This document shows positions 47,283-56,165 of a stretch of DNA of 64,000 nt, piece after piece. Origin of the DNA: Cognatundibacterium aquatile (GTDB lineage: Bacteria > Pseudomonadota > Gammaproteobacteria > Burkholderiales > Burkholderiaceae_D); the NCBI RefSeq assembly GCF_014699135.1, contig NZ_JACOFT010000006.1, forward strand, positions 186,001-250,000. Reading direction: 5' to 3'. The position numbers and the translations under genes are program-made. Under the pieces are notes generated by a model, which saw only the letters and a program-made list of their open reading frames with translations, made no database searches and was not told the DNA's origin. Every line of letters starts with the position of its first letter. Within the stretch, counting starts at the first letter, position 1.

Positions 47283-47999
47283 ATGATTCCCTGGTTAGAA
47301 GCGGAATCGCCCTTTCCAGATGCGGCAACGGCACTCACTGATCGCGATGGTGCTGCGGGTCTGCTCGCGGCAGGTGCCGATCTGTCGCCGCAACGCCTTT
47401 TGATGGCATACAAACAAGGTATTTTCCCGTGGTTTTCTGAAGGCCAGCCCATATTATGGTGGTCCACCGACCCGCGCATGGTGCTGCAAACGTCTGACTT
47501 CAGGATTTCAGACAGTCTGAAAAAGAGCTTAAAAAAAATCCGTACCGATACCCGCTGGGAAATTCGCTTTGACTCAGCCTTTGAACAAGTCATGCGCGCC
47601 TGTGCGGCACCGCGTAAAGATGGCAACGGCACCTGGATTTCCGAAGACATCGTGGCGGGCTACTGCGGCCTGCATCAGCTAGGCTATGCACATTCATCCG
47701 AAGTCTGGCTCGATGGTGAATTAGTCGGCGGTGCTTACGGCGTTTGCATCGGCCGCATGTTTTATGGCGAATCCATGTTTGCGCGGGTATCGAATGCCTC
47801 TAAAATTGCGCTGAGTCATCTGGTATTTTTCTTACGTGAACACGGGGTGAAAATGATAGACTGCCAGCAAGAGACAGCGCACCTGGCTTCACTGGGCGCG
47901 AAACCTATCGCCCGCGCCGACTTTATCCAATGGATAGCACAGGCGACCACACAACCGATGATCGAGGAATGGCAACCGCTGAGGGCGCTATATCAATGA
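47283..47999 (+). CDS. aat: Aat, leucyl/phenylalanyl-tRNA--protein transferase
   Basis: A 238-residue enzyme that adds Leu or Phe to proteins starting with Arg or Lys, marking them for ClpAP. Family motifs: [36 protein letters not shown], and [24 protein letters not shown] precedes the ATG. It is directly upstream of bpt, so both bacterial N-degron transferases form one unit. Confidence 0.97.
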   Translation: MIPWLEAESPFPDAATALTDRDGAAGLLAAGADLSPQRLLMAYKQGIFPWFSEGQPILWWSTDPRMVLQTSDFRISDSLKKSLKKIRTDTRWEIRFDSAFEQVMRACAAPRKDGNGTWISEDIVAGYCGLHQLGYAHSSEVWLDGELVGGAYGVCIGRMFYGESMFARVSNASKIALSHLVFFLREHGVKMIDCQQETAHLASLGAKPIARADFIQWIAQATTQPMIEEWQPLRALYQ

Positions 48000-48016
48000 C
48001 AGCAAAGTAAATCACC

Positions 48017-48745
48017 GTGACGCAACTCAACGAACTTCCTTTTGCCAGCATACAGTTTTATGCAACCGCGCCCTACCCTTGCAGCTATCTGGAAGGACTG
48101 GAGGCGCGTTCGCAAGTAGCAACACCGGCGCATCTGATCAATGCAGACACGTATTCAGAACTGGTCAGAAAAGGTTTCCGGCGTAGTGGTATTTTTATTT
48201 ACCGGCCGTATTGCGATACCTGCAATGCCTGTACCCCGGTCAGAGTGCGGGTCGATGAGTTCAACGAAAACCGCAGTCAGCGTCGGGCATGGAAAAAACA
48301 CGCCAACCTGGTGCCGCGCGTCACGACACTCGCGTATTCGCATGAGCACTATGAACTGTATCAGCGCTACCAGAATCAGCGTCATGCTGGCGGTGGCATG
48401 GATACGGACAGCCGTGAACAGTACGCGCAGTTCCTGTTGCAAAGTCGGGTCAATACACGACTGGTTGAATTCCGCGATGAACACCATGTGCTGAAAATGG
48501 TCAGCATCATCGATGTACTGAGCGACGGCTTGTCTTCTGTCTACACGTTTTTTGAACCGGATGAAACAGCCGCCTCGTATGGCACCTACAACGTCTTATG
48601 GCAAATTCGGCAGAGCAAAGAATTAAAACTGCCCTATGTTTACCTTGGCTACTGGATTGCCGCCAGCGCCAAGATGGCTTACAAAACCAATTTCAGGCCG
48701 CTTGACGCGCTGATGCATGGACAATGGCAAACGCTGGCGGCGTAA
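48017..48745 (+). CDS. bpt: Bpt, aspartate/glutamate leucyltransferase
   Basis: A 242-residue protein of the ATE family bacterial branch, which adds Leu to N-terminal Asp or Glu. N-terminal cysteines lie in [16 protein letters not shown], and the family segments YQRYQNQRH and [18 protein letters not shown] are present. The start is GTG at 48017. It begins 17 bases after aat and belongs to the same N-degron pathway. Confidence 0.95.
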   Translation: MTQLNELPFASIQFYATAPYPCSYLEGLEARSQVATPAHLINADTYSELVRKGFRRSGIFIYRPYCDTCNACTPVRVRVDEFNENRSQRRAWKKHANLVPRVTTLAYSHEHYELYQRYQNQRHAGGGMDTDSREQYAQFLLQSRVNTRLVEFRDEHHVLKMVSIIDVLSDGLSSVYTFFEPDETAASYGTYNVLWQIRQSKELKLPYVYLGYWIAASAKMAYKTNFRPLDALMHGQWQTLAA

Positions 48746-48798
48746 TCAGTCTGAGAATCATCTGAAAACACATCAAAATGCGGAAAAACAGCTCAAAT

Positions 48799-48880
48799 AT
48801 ACTCCCCCCAGTATTTTTTAAAGCCCACTATTTACGCTGACAATTCGGCTTTTTTCTTATATACCCCCCATTTTTTATAA
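48799..48880. repeat. Dispersed repeat, rearranged copy C
   Basis: Bases 48799-48833 match copy A closely (ATACTCCCCCCAGTAT followed by TTTTTTAAAGCCC). The interior to 48860 still aligns loosely. The right end, however, has ATACCCCCCA in direct rather than inverted orientation (48861-48870), again followed by T6 and ATAAA. It looks like a left end joined to a second, decayed left end. It reaches to within six bases of the pyrD start codon. Confidence 0.6.
48837..48865 (+). promoter_or_regulatory. Possible pyrD promoter inside repeat copy C
   Basis: CTGACA (48837-48842) and TATACC (48860-48865) are separated by 17 bases; an overlapping TATATA begins at 48858. The transcription start would fall in or just after the run of six C, giving a leader of only about 15 bases. 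Confidence 0.35.
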
Positions 48881-48885
48881 ATATC

Positions 48886-49935
48886 ATGGCAAATAACTTA
48901 CTTTACTCGCTGGCACGTCCGCTACTGTTCGCAATGGAACCGGAAGCCGCCCACCACTTTGCCTTGCCTGCACTACGCGGACTCTGCCATCTCGGTCTTG
49001 GCGGTCTGATCAGCAAACCAGCCGCCGATGTGCGTACTGTCATGGGGGTGCATTTCCCAAATCCTGTCGGGCTGGCGGCGGGGTTGGACAAAGACGGCGC
49101 CTACATCGACGGCCTCGCCGCGCTCGGTTTTGGCTCGATAGAAATCGGCACCGTCACGCCGCGTGCGCAGCCGGGTAATCCACAGCCACGCATGTTCCGC
49201 CTGCCAAAAGCAGAAGCGATCATCAACCGTATGGGATTCAACAACGGCGGCGTTGATGCATTCGTCAACAATGTGCAGTCATCGCGCTTTTATCAGGAAA
49301 AGCAAGGTGTGCTCGGCCTGAACATCGGCAAAAACGCCGACACGCCGATAGAACGTGCCGCCGAAGATTATCTGCACTGCCTGCAAAAAGTGTATCCGTA
49401 CGCGAGTTATGTGACGGTGAATATTTCTTCACCGAACACCAAAAACCTGCGCCAGTTACAAGGTGCGGGCGAGTTAGACAGTCTGTTGTCGCAACTCAAG
49501 GATGCCCAGCAACGCCTGGCCGATCAACACAAACGCTATGTGCCGGTGGCGCTGAAAATTGCACCGGATATCGATGCCGAGCAAATCAAAACCATCGCCG
49601 ATGCGCTGTTGCGTCACAAGATGGATGGCGTCATCGCCACCAATACCACGATCACCCGCGATGCGGTGCAAGGTCTGCCACATGCAGAAGAAGCTGGCGG
49701 TTTATCTGGCAAACCCGTGTTTGAATTATCGAATCGCGTGATCCGCGCACTGAAAGCAGAACTCGGCGAAGAATTGCCCATCATCGGCGTCGGCGGCATT
49801 TTTTCCGGCGAGGACGCAGTGACGAAAATACAGGCAGGCGCTTCACTCGTACAACTGTATTCCGGCCTGATTTATCAAGGCCCGGCGCTGATCAGGGAAT
49901 GCGCCGCAGCGTTGCACAACGTACGCTCGTATTAA
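48886..49935 (+). CDS. pyrD: PyrD, dihydroorotate dehydrogenase (quinone), class 2
   Basis: A 349-residue membrane-associated flavoenzyme oxidising dihydroorotate to orotate with ubiquinone. Class 2 marks are the N-terminal amphipathic helices ([20 protein letters not shown]), the FMN/active-site region [17 protein letters not shown] with its serine, and NTTITR and [11 protein letters not shown]. The leader contains no purine-rich ribosome site, only C and T tracts from the repeat copy. It links pyrimidine synthesis to the quinone pool. Confidence 0.97.
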   Translation: MANNLLYSLARPLLFAMEPEAAHHFALPALRGLCHLGLGGLISKPAADVRTVMGVHFPNPVGLAAGLDKDGAYIDGLAALGFGSIEIGTVTPRAQPGNPQPRMFRLPKAEAIINRMGFNNGGVDAFVNNVQSSRFYQEKQGVLGLNIGKNADTPIERAAEDYLHCLQKVYPYASYVTVNISSPNTKNLRQLQGAGELDSLLSQLKDAQQRLADQHKRYVPVALKIAPDIDAEQIKTIADALLRHKMDGVIATNTTITRDAVQGLPHAEEAGGLSGKPVFELSNRVIRALKAELGEELPIIGVGGIFSGEDAVTKIQAGASLVQLYSGLIYQGPALIRECAAALHNVRSY

Positions 49936-49983
49936 TTTAAAAATGCTGGAACAATGTTTGATGAATGATCGTTGAGAGAAAAA

Positions 49984-51027
49984 ATGCAAACAACACACCT
50001 CGGCAACAGTGATTTAAAAGTATCCAAAATCTGCCTCGGCACCATGACATTCGGTGAACAAAACACCGAAGCCGAGGCGCACAACCAGCTCGATTACGCT
50101 CTGGCACGCGGCATCAATTTTATCGACACGGCAGAAATGTATCCGGTCATGCCGAGCGCCGAAACGCAAGGAAAAACCGAACAATACATCGGCAGCTGGC
50201 TCAAAAAATCCGGCAAACGCCGCGACATTATTCTTGCCACCAAAGTCGCGGGGCCTGCCCGTGGCATGCCATGGATACGTAACGGCCACAATGATCTGAA
50301 TGCAGCCAATATCCGCGCCGCCGTTGATGCCAGCCTCAAACGACTGCAAACCGATTACATCGATTTATATCAATTGCACTGGCCGAGTCGCAACGCGCCT
50401 ATCTTCGGACAAAAACAATTTGATCCGGCGCTGGAACGCCCGCATACCGCGATTGCAGAGACGCTGAGCGTATTGGATGAACTGGTCAAAGCAGGAAAAA
50501 TCCGCGCCATCGGCGTCTCAAATGAAACCTCCTGGGGCGTCAGCGAATTTATCCATCAGGCAGAAAAACAAAACGCCCCACGCATCGCTTCGATACAGAA
50601 TGCTTATCACCTGATGAACCGCGCTTTTGAACAAGGGCTGGATGAAACCTGCTTCCGCGAAAATGTCGGCCTGCTTGCCTACAGCCCGCTGGCATTCGGT
50701 CAACTGACTGGCAAATATGCCGATGACCTGAATGCGCATGGTCGGCTAACCTTGTTCCCGCCCAGCTGGAGCCCGCGTTACACCCGTCCGTTGGTATTAG
50801 AAACGGCAAAACGCTACGCCGATCTGGCACGCGCGAATGGCCTGACGCCAACCCAACTCGCGCTCGCCTGGTGTTACTCACGCTGGTTCGTCGCCAGCAC
50901 CATCATCGGTGCGACCAGCCTGAAACAACTCAAAGAAAATATTGATGCTTACGAAGTCGAACTCAGCGACGAGCTGATTGCCGCGATAGAAAAAATCCAC
51001 GCAGAAAGCCATAATCCAGCGCAGTGA
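49984..51027 (+). CDS. tas: Tas-like aldo/keto reductase
   Basis: A 347-residue NADPH-dependent reductase with a TIM barrel. It resembles E. coli Tas along its length: LGTMTFGEQNTEAEAH, the catalytic Asp-Tyr pair in FIDTAEMYPV, the Lys in ATKVAGPARG, and LHWPSRN. The ATG at 49984 follows GAGAG; an upstream TTG at 49972 is less likely. The physiological substrate is unknown. It follows pyrD with a 48-base gap. Confidence 0.9.
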   Translation: MQTTHLGNSDLKVSKICLGTMTFGEQNTEAEAHNQLDYALARGINFIDTAEMYPVMPSAETQGKTEQYIGSWLKKSGKRRDIILATKVAGPARGMPWIRNGHNDLNAANIRAAVDASLKRLQTDYIDLYQLHWPSRNAPIFGQKQFDPALERPHTAIAETLSVLDELVKAGKIRAIGVSNETSWGVSEFIHQAEKQNAPRIASIQNAYHLMNRAFEQGLDETCFRENVGLLAYSPLAFGQLTGKYADDLNAHGRLTLFPPSWSPRYTRPLVLETAKRYADLARANGLTPTQLALAWCYSRWFVASTIIGATSLKQLKENIDAYEVELSDELIAAIEKIHAESHNPAQ

Positions 51028-51055
51028 TACTACGCACATCAATCCAAACGCTCTT

Positions 51056-51091
51056 GCGGGCAGACGTACTGGCACCGATACGCCTGCCCGC
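51056..51091 (+). other. Hairpin downstream of the aldo/keto reductase
   Basis: GCGGGCAG-A-CGT pairs with ACG-C-CTGCCCGC with one mismatch. A T-rich stretch comes only about 28 bases later (51119-51127), so it may be a weak terminator or a 3' end stabiliser. Confidence 0.5.
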
Positions 51092-51257
51092 TCCGTTCCA
51101 TCAATAAAATCGATCAAGCTTTTTTTTGAGGTAGGATGTTTCAAAAGTTATATTAAAAACCGTCGACAAATGCTGTCTGTCTCTGTGGTTTGATAGATGC
51201 CTGCGTGTTTTTTTGTCAGACCAAACCAGATCCTTAGCCACTGAGGAGCGCCATCAG

Positions 51258-52043
51258 ATGCATCAGAAAACTGATACCAATGCAAAATGGACGCACCGGC
51301 TTCTGGCGATTTTTTTTATTTCCTTGCTCGCTGTTTCCGCAATCCGCACAGCAAAGGCCGAGACGCTGGTTCTGGCCGCGGCAGATAGCCGGCCAACGGC
51401 CTACATGGAAAATGGCAAACCTGCAGGACTATTGGTCGATATCGTTACCGAGGCGTTCCGCCGTGCTGGCTATCCAATCAGAATAGAATTAAAACCGTGG
51501 GCGCGTTGCCTTTCAGAAGCGCGCGATGGCACCGTTGATGGCGTTTTTTCTTCGTTCAAATCCCCCGAACGTGAAGCATTTCTAAGTTTCACCGCCATAC
51601 CCGTCATGACCCAGGTTGAAGCGCTGTTCGTTCGCACAAATTCCACGATCCAGTTTGACGGCGACTTATCAAAATTAGCACCGGTAAAAATCGGTGTCAT
51701 TCAGAGCACCAGTTACGGCGAAAAAATTGATGGCATGATCAATACAGGTGCGTGGAGTAACGTCAGCAAAACGATCAGCATAGATTCCTTAGTCAAGATG
51801 CTGGCAGCAGAACGCTTTGACCTGGCGCCGAGTTATCGGGATGTCTTTCTGAGCGCCGCAAAAAAAGCGGGCGTAGCGGACAAAGTCAGAGAACTGAGTC
51901 CCAGTGTTGAATCTGTCCCTAGCTATCTGGCATTCAATAAGAAAAAGGATTATTCCAGGATCATCGTCGCCTTCAACAAAGCCATGGAAGAAATGAAAAA
52001 GGATAAAACTCTGGATGCGATGAATGATCAATATATGAAATAG
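51258..52043 (+). CDS. Periplasmic solute-binding protein, family 3 (amino-acid-type)
   Basis: A 261-residue SBP_bac_3 protein with a Sec signal (cleavage after AKA near residue 34). The core has ADSRPTAYMENGKPAGLLVDIVTEAFRRAGYP, typical of polar amino-acid-binding proteins and some sensor-linked relatives. GAGGAG precedes the ATG at 51258. No ABC permease or ATPase is adjacent. Two small membrane proteins follow instead, and all three share a direction and a terminator. The ligand is unknown. Confidence 0.85.
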   Translation: MHQKTDTNAKWTHRLLAIFFISLLAVSAIRTAKAETLVLAAADSRPTAYMENGKPAGLLVDIVTEAFRRAGYPIRIELKPWARCLSEARDGTVDGVFSSFKSPEREAFLSFTAIPVMTQVEALFVRTNSTIQFDGDLSKLAPVKIGVIQSTSYGEKIDGMINTGAWSNVSKTISIDSLVKMLAAERFDLAPSYRDVFLSAAKKAGVADKVRELSPSVESVPSYLAFNKKKDYSRIIVAFNKAMEEMKKDKTLDAMNDQYMK

Positions 52044-52106
52044 CCCGTACATTTTGCACTTGTTTTATTGATACTACTGATATAACCTGACTTAGCTGCA
52101 TTTCAA

Positions 52107-52379
52107 ATGAAAATTCCCACCATGGAAAAATCAATGCCAATCGAACTTCGCAAATGGTTTCAACTAACAATCGGTATTCTTAGTCTGTCGATGTCTGGAA
52201 TATGCTGGTTCGTGATACGTTCGTATATTCCCCCTTCGGCTGGCGGCGCGCAAATGGCTTTAAGTATTTTATTGATGGGCGCGAGCTCAGGTTTTTTTCT
52301 CATCTTGGGTAAATTGATGCCTCTGTTGATCGTTAAATTTTCCCGGGAATTGAGAACTAAGTTTGTTCAACTAACGTAA
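52107..52379 (+). CDS. Hypothetical small membrane protein (two helices)
   Basis: A 90-residue protein with two hydrophobic segments (FQLTIGILSLSMSGICWFVI and MALSILLMGASSGFFLIL) and basic ends. I do not recognise a family. In-frame ATGs at 52122 and 52134 are alternative starts; none has a strong ribosome site. It lies 63 bases after the solute-binding protein and 11 before the next small gene. Confidence 0.6.
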   Translation: MKIPTMEKSMPIELRKWFQLTIGILSLSMSGICWFVIRSYIPPSAGGAQMALSILLMGASSGFFLILGKLMPLLIVKFSRELRTKFVQLT

Positions 52380-52390
52380 GGAGTATCAAC

Positions 52391-52711
52391 GTGCTGCGAT
52401 TGCAATCTACCCTGAGCAAGTCCCTGATTTGTCTGTTCGCACTCACAGGCATTATTCTGATGTTTGCGCAAAGTGCAGTACCTGGTGTGCCGTACTGGAA
52501 AGTCCTGTTATACGCCTTCGGACTTGTCTGCGCGCTGTCTATCTGCTTATTATCTGTGATACTTGTACGTGCCAGTTTCAATCAATGGAGCCTCAGACAT
52601 CGTGCAATCGATACTGGGTGGCTGTGGTTCAATGCCAACCCGCCAGGTCTGGATGCACTCAGAAAACCGGCGGGTGCGGTGACAGAAAATAAGACAGAAA
52701 AAATTCAGTAA
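52391..52711 (+). CDS. Hypothetical small membrane protein (two helices)
   Basis: A 106-residue protein beginning with GTG at 52391, supported by TAAGGAG nine bases upstream. Two helices lie at about residues 9-27 and 37-60, then a cytosolic tail with WLWFNANPPGLDALRK. The family is not recognised. It appears to be the last gene of the three-gene unit with the binding protein. Confidence 0.65.
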   Translation: MLRLQSTLSKSLICLFALTGIILMFAQSAVPGVPYWKVLLYAFGLVCALSICLLSVILVRASFNQWSLRHRAIDTGWLWFNANPPGLDALRKPAGAVTENKTEKIQ

Positions 52712-52737
52712 TGCCAGAGTGAATTTTTCCTCTCAAT

Positions 52738-52767
52738 AAAAAAAGCACATTCAATGTGCTTTTTTTA
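52738..52767 (+). terminator. Terminator after the small membrane-protein genes
   Basis: GCACAT-TCA-ATGTGC is flanked by seven A and eight T. It lies 27 bases past the last stop. Confidence 0.92.
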
Positions 52768-52820
52768 TTTGTGGATACTGACTGAAACAGTTCAACAGCA
52801 AGAAAAACTTCAGTATTTTT

Positions 52821-53750
52821 TCAGTTTTTTTGCTGCCTTACCGGTAAAGGCACATTGCATAAATCTATATATCCGGCAGGGACTTTATACCATTCACCGC
52901 CGCGATTTCTCTGTGCTGCGACAATCGCTTTAAACGTCGCAGATTCAGTACGAATGATTTCCAGTTTGCTGCGTTCTGCTTCCGGCACATCAGCAGCCAC
53001 TTTCACCGCGACGATCGGTGTGCGCTGTTCCGGCTTTTCATAAAACCCCAGCGCGCCTGTGCCGCGTGGCAGCGTGGTCAGCAATTCCATGCCCTGCATG
53101 ACGCGCCCGACTACCGTGATATTTCTGTCTAACTGACGTGGTGCATGGCCGGTCACCACATACAAAGATGTGCCGCTGCCGCTATTCGATTCATTTCCGC
53201 GTGCGACACCAACGCTGGCATAACAATGTGCCAGCCACGCTTTGCCCGTCTTAGGATCTCTGCCTGCGGCAAAGCCATTCGCATGTCCCACCTGTGGCGC
53301 ATAACCATCCGCATCAGGCAAGCGGGTAAATGGCAATTGTGAGGAATAAGGCACTGTAAATTCCGGCTCCAGATTTTTTTTCGCGGTCTTCAGTTCGCGT
53401 TTTTCATCCGGGTCCGCCCATTGCACGACATAATTTTCCTGTGAACGCACAATGGCTAAACCGTCGAAATAGCCTTCGCGTATCAGTGCCTTGATATTCG
53501 CCGCATGTTGCGGAGCGAAATCCGGTGCCAGCTCGATCACGACACGGCCTTTTTCCAACTCCAGATACAAGGTGTTTTCCGGATTCAGCGCACGCCAGTC
53601 TGCAGGCGATGATGCCTTGATCAACTCGGGCATGGTCTTTGCCGATTTCAACACGGCATCTTTAGCCAGCGCCGGAAACGCAAAGCTCAGCGTGGCAAGC
53701 GTGGTTCCGATAAAAATGCAGGAGGCAACAACAGTACGACGTGAAGACAT
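52821..53750 (-). CDS. Secreted cyclophilin-type peptidyl-prolyl isomerase
   Basis: A 309-residue periplasmic protein with a Sec signal (cleavage near FPALAKD). The cyclophilin fold is seen in LELEKGRVVIELAPDFAPQHAANIKALI, YFDGLAIVRSQENYVVQWADP and VGRVMQGMELLTTLP. It is longer than E. coli PpiA (190) because of an insert around residues 115-180 and a C-terminal extension. GGAG precedes the ATG. It is not obviously tied to its neighbours. Confidence 0.88.
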   Translation of the reverse strand: MSSRRTVVASCIFIGTTLATLSFAFPALAKDAVLKSAKTMPELIKASSPADWRALNPENTLYLELEKGRVVIELAPDFAPQHAANIKALIREGYFDGLAIVRSQENYVVQWADPDEKRELKTAKKNLEPEFTVPYSSQLPFTRLPDADGYAPQVGHANGFAAGRDPKTGKAWLAHCYASVGVARGNESNSGSGTSLYVVTGHAPRQLDRNITVVGRVMQGMELLTTLPRGTGALGFYEKPEQRTPIVAVKVAADVPEAERSKLEIIRTESATFKAIVAAQRNRGGEWYKVPAGYIDLCNVPLPVRQQKN

Positions 53751-53838
53751 AAACGGGCTCCGGAAGAAATTAAAAGAACGACTAAACCCGCCTGATGTTA
53801 ATACAAAAAATATAAAAGAAATACAAAAACACGCCTGA

Positions 53839-54780
53839 TTATTTGGGATTCCACAGCCACACCTGCTGGCGGATATTGACAGGCTTGGGGATCAGTTTAT
53901 TTTGATAAAACAGATCAGCGATTTCCTGCTGACGCGCAGCAATATCTGCACTGACAGGCACAACCCCATAGCGACTACGCGCCTGCCAGGTTTCGATAAC
54001 GGAGGGCGGCAACCCTAATTGCGGCGCGATGATACCGGCCAATAATTGTGGATTCGCTCGCGCCCACGCACCGGTCTGCGCCAACTGGTTCAGAATGATA
54101 TTCAGCGCGGCTGGCGATTTTTCCGCAAGGCGACGGGAGGCGTCATAAAAACTATTCGCCGACAACAAGCCTTGATGGTCAGCCAGCACCCGGACTGGCA
54201 AACTATGCTGAACCGCTGCCAGATAAGGATCCCAGATGACCCACGCATCGATACTGCCACTCACAAACGCCGCTCTCGCATCTGCCGGTGCAAGATAGAC
54301 GGGCTGAATATCCTGCATACTCAGACCCGCTTTGCGCAGCGCCGCTAACACCAGCAAATTTGAACTGGAGCCTTTTTGAAAGGCGACTTTTTTTCCTCTT
54401 AGCTGAGCCACCGTTTTTAATGGAGAATCCTTAGCGACCACTATCGCTTCCGCAGATGGCGACGCGGGTTCAGCACCGACATAGAGTAAATCGACCCCGG
54501 CCGCTTGTGCAAAAATCGGCGGTGGTGCGCCAGTCAGACCAAAATCCACATTCCCCGCGTGTAAAGCCTCCAGCAATTGCGGCCCGGCTGGAAACTCTAT
54601 CCATTTCACCTTGAGCTGCTGCGCACTCAGCGATTTTTCCAATGTTCCCTGCGCTTTCAACACAGACAGCAAACCGCTGCCCTTCTGAAAGCCGATGCCT
54701 ATCACTTTATCGTCCGCGGCAGCAGTAACGGTGAGGAGCAGGCTGTATAAAAACAGACTCAGCTTCACTAATTTTTTCAT
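53839..54780 (-). CDS. SsuA-like (aliphatic sulfonate-type) substrate-binding protein
   Basis: A 313-residue periplasmic protein with a Sec signal (cleavage after TAAA near residue 22). It has the SsuA/TauA/NrtA-type fold: GFQKGSGLLSVLKAQGTLE, FPAGPQLLEALHAGNVDFGLTGAPPP and VAFQKGSSSNLLVLAALRKAGL. SsuB and SsuC are absent here, so it must share a transporter encoded elsewhere. It lies 57 bases after the LacI-type gene in the same direction. The sulfonate label is by family; taurine, sulfate ester or related ligands are possible. Confidence 0.87.
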   Translation of the reverse strand: MKKLVKLSLFLYSLLLTVTAAADDKVIGIGFQKGSGLLSVLKAQGTLEKSLSAQQLKVKWIEFPAGPQLLEALHAGNVDFGLTGAPPPIFAQAAGVDLLYVGAEPASPSAEAIVVAKDSPLKTVAQLRGKKVAFQKGSSSNLLVLAALRKAGLSMQDIQPVYLAPADARAAFVSGSIDAWVIWDPYLAAVQHSLPVRVLADHQGLLSANSFYDASRRLAEKSPAALNIILNQLAQTGAWARANPQLLAGIIAPQLGLPPSVIETWQARSRYGVVPVSADIAARQQEIADLFYQNKLIPKPVNIRQQVWLWNPK

Positions 54781-54837
54781 GATGTCTCTTTCTCATTTGT
54801 GACACTTGCTTGTGCCACTCAGTTGTAAGCCTATCGC

Positions 54838-55881
54838 TCAGGCGCTTTCGCGTTCCACTAATTCACAAGCCAGCAAATTCAATCTTTGTAAACGCCCGGA
54901 TAAAGGAGTTTCGCCCAGACTTTCCAGAATTCTGAGGGCGGCAATCTCACCAATTTCTTTCGCCGGTGGCCGTATCGTCGTCAGACTCGGCAGCAACATG
55001 GAGGACATGGCATAGTCACCAAAACCAACGATCGCACATTGTTCCGGCATGCGTATACCAGCGCGCTGCCCGGCAAGAATCGCTGATGCCGCCAGATTGT
55101 CGTTAGCAAAAATAATCGCTTCTGCCGCCCCGCGCTGACGTAAAGCCAGCGCTTCCATTGCCTGCTTTCCTGCCTCAAATGGTGTGGCGGCAGTTGGTAT
55201 AAACATCCAGGGCTTCAAGCCATGTTCACGCATCACTTCAGCGTATCCATCGCGCCGGTCAATTGCACTTTCATCGCTCGCCACGCTGTTTTGTACGAAC
55301 GCAATCCGGCGATATCCTTTGCCCAGCAAATAACGGGCTGCCTGACGCCCTACTTCTGTATGCGAAAAACCGACTTGTATATGTTTGCGTCGCGGTGCGT
55401 AATCCCAGGTTTCAACTACGGGGATATTGGCTGATGCCAGTAATTGCCCGGTTGCCTTGCTGTGATACTGACTGGTGACCGCCAGCGCCGCTGGCGACCA
55501 TCCCAGAAAAGTACGTACTGCTCTTTCTTCCTGAGCTTCAGAAAAATAGCTCGATGCCAGCAACAGCTGATAGCCATGCGCCGTCAGCACATCACTGAAA
55601 CTCTGTATGGTATTGGCAAAAATCGGGCCGGAAATATTCGGTATCACCATGCCGATAATCCGCCCGTGGGTCGAAGCCAGACCTCCCGCCACCAGATTCG
55701 GCACGTAGTTCAAAGCGCTGACTGCACTGCGGATGCGCTCTCGCAATGCCTCCGATACCGTGTCGGGTTGCTTGAAATAGCGTGACACCGTAATTGAGCC
55801 GACGCCAGCAACTTTAGCGACATCGTGTATGGTCGCGCGGCCTGAGCCACGTCGTTTTCGGGTTCCGTTTTCCTGCGTCAT
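54838..55881 (-). CDS. LacI/GntR-type transcription regulator
   Basis: A 347-residue regulator: HTH at residues 17-40 (TIHDVAKVAGVGSITVSRYF), hinge YVPNLVAGGLAS, and a periplasmic-binding-protein-like ligand domain (GRIIGMVIPNISGPIFA, FVQNSVASDESAIDRRDGY, IFANDNLAASAIL). The ligand is unknown. It is divergent from the TonB-dependent receptor gene, with a LacI-type operator palindrome in between, and is followed by the SsuA-like gene. Confidence 0.93.
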   Translation of the reverse strand: MTQENGTRKRRGSGRATIHDVAKVAGVGSITVSRYFKQPDTVSEALRERIRSAVSALNYVPNLVAGGLASTHGRIIGMVIPNISGPIFANTIQSFSDVLTAHGYQLLLASSYFSEAQEERAVRTFLGWSPAALAVTSQYHSKATGQLLASANIPVVETWDYAPRRKHIQVGFSHTEVGRQAARYLLGKGYRRIAFVQNSVASDESAIDRRDGYAEVMREHGLKPWMFIPTAATPFEAGKQAMEALALRQRGAAEAIIFANDNLAASAILAGQRAGIRMPEQCAIVGFGDYAMSSMLLPSLTTIRPPAKEIGEIAALRILESLGETPLSGRLQRLNLLACELVERESA

Positions 55882-55958
55882 TTCTGCATATTCTCAAAAG
55901 ACATTTAGATGCTTGTTTTAATTCTTTGACTTGGATATCGCCATCAAAGAAACTAAAA

Positions 55959-55974
55959 ATGGTATCGGTACCAT
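55959..55974. promoter_or_regulatory. LacI-type operator palindrome
   Basis: ATGGTA-TCGG-TACCAT has perfect 6-base arms and a central CG, like operators of GntR/PurR-type LacI proteins (for example ATGTTACCGGTAACAT for E. coli GntR). It lies 78 bases before the regulator gene and about 190 before the receptor gene. A weaker candidate, TGGATATCGCCA, is at 55932-55943. Confidence 0.6.
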
Positions 55975-56165
55975 GCAAATTCTAACAGCACCGATAGCAG
56001 CAGCGAAGTCGCATTTCCTTCGTTGCTTATTACCGATTCAACTAAGAGGCCGTTGCACAGTAAGACTGCTGTTATCACACACGAAAAGGATGAGCACGCA
56101 GACCATCAACGCAGCAGCGCTTTGCAGAATGGCATTTACAAAGATTGAGGGATTAAAGGACTACC

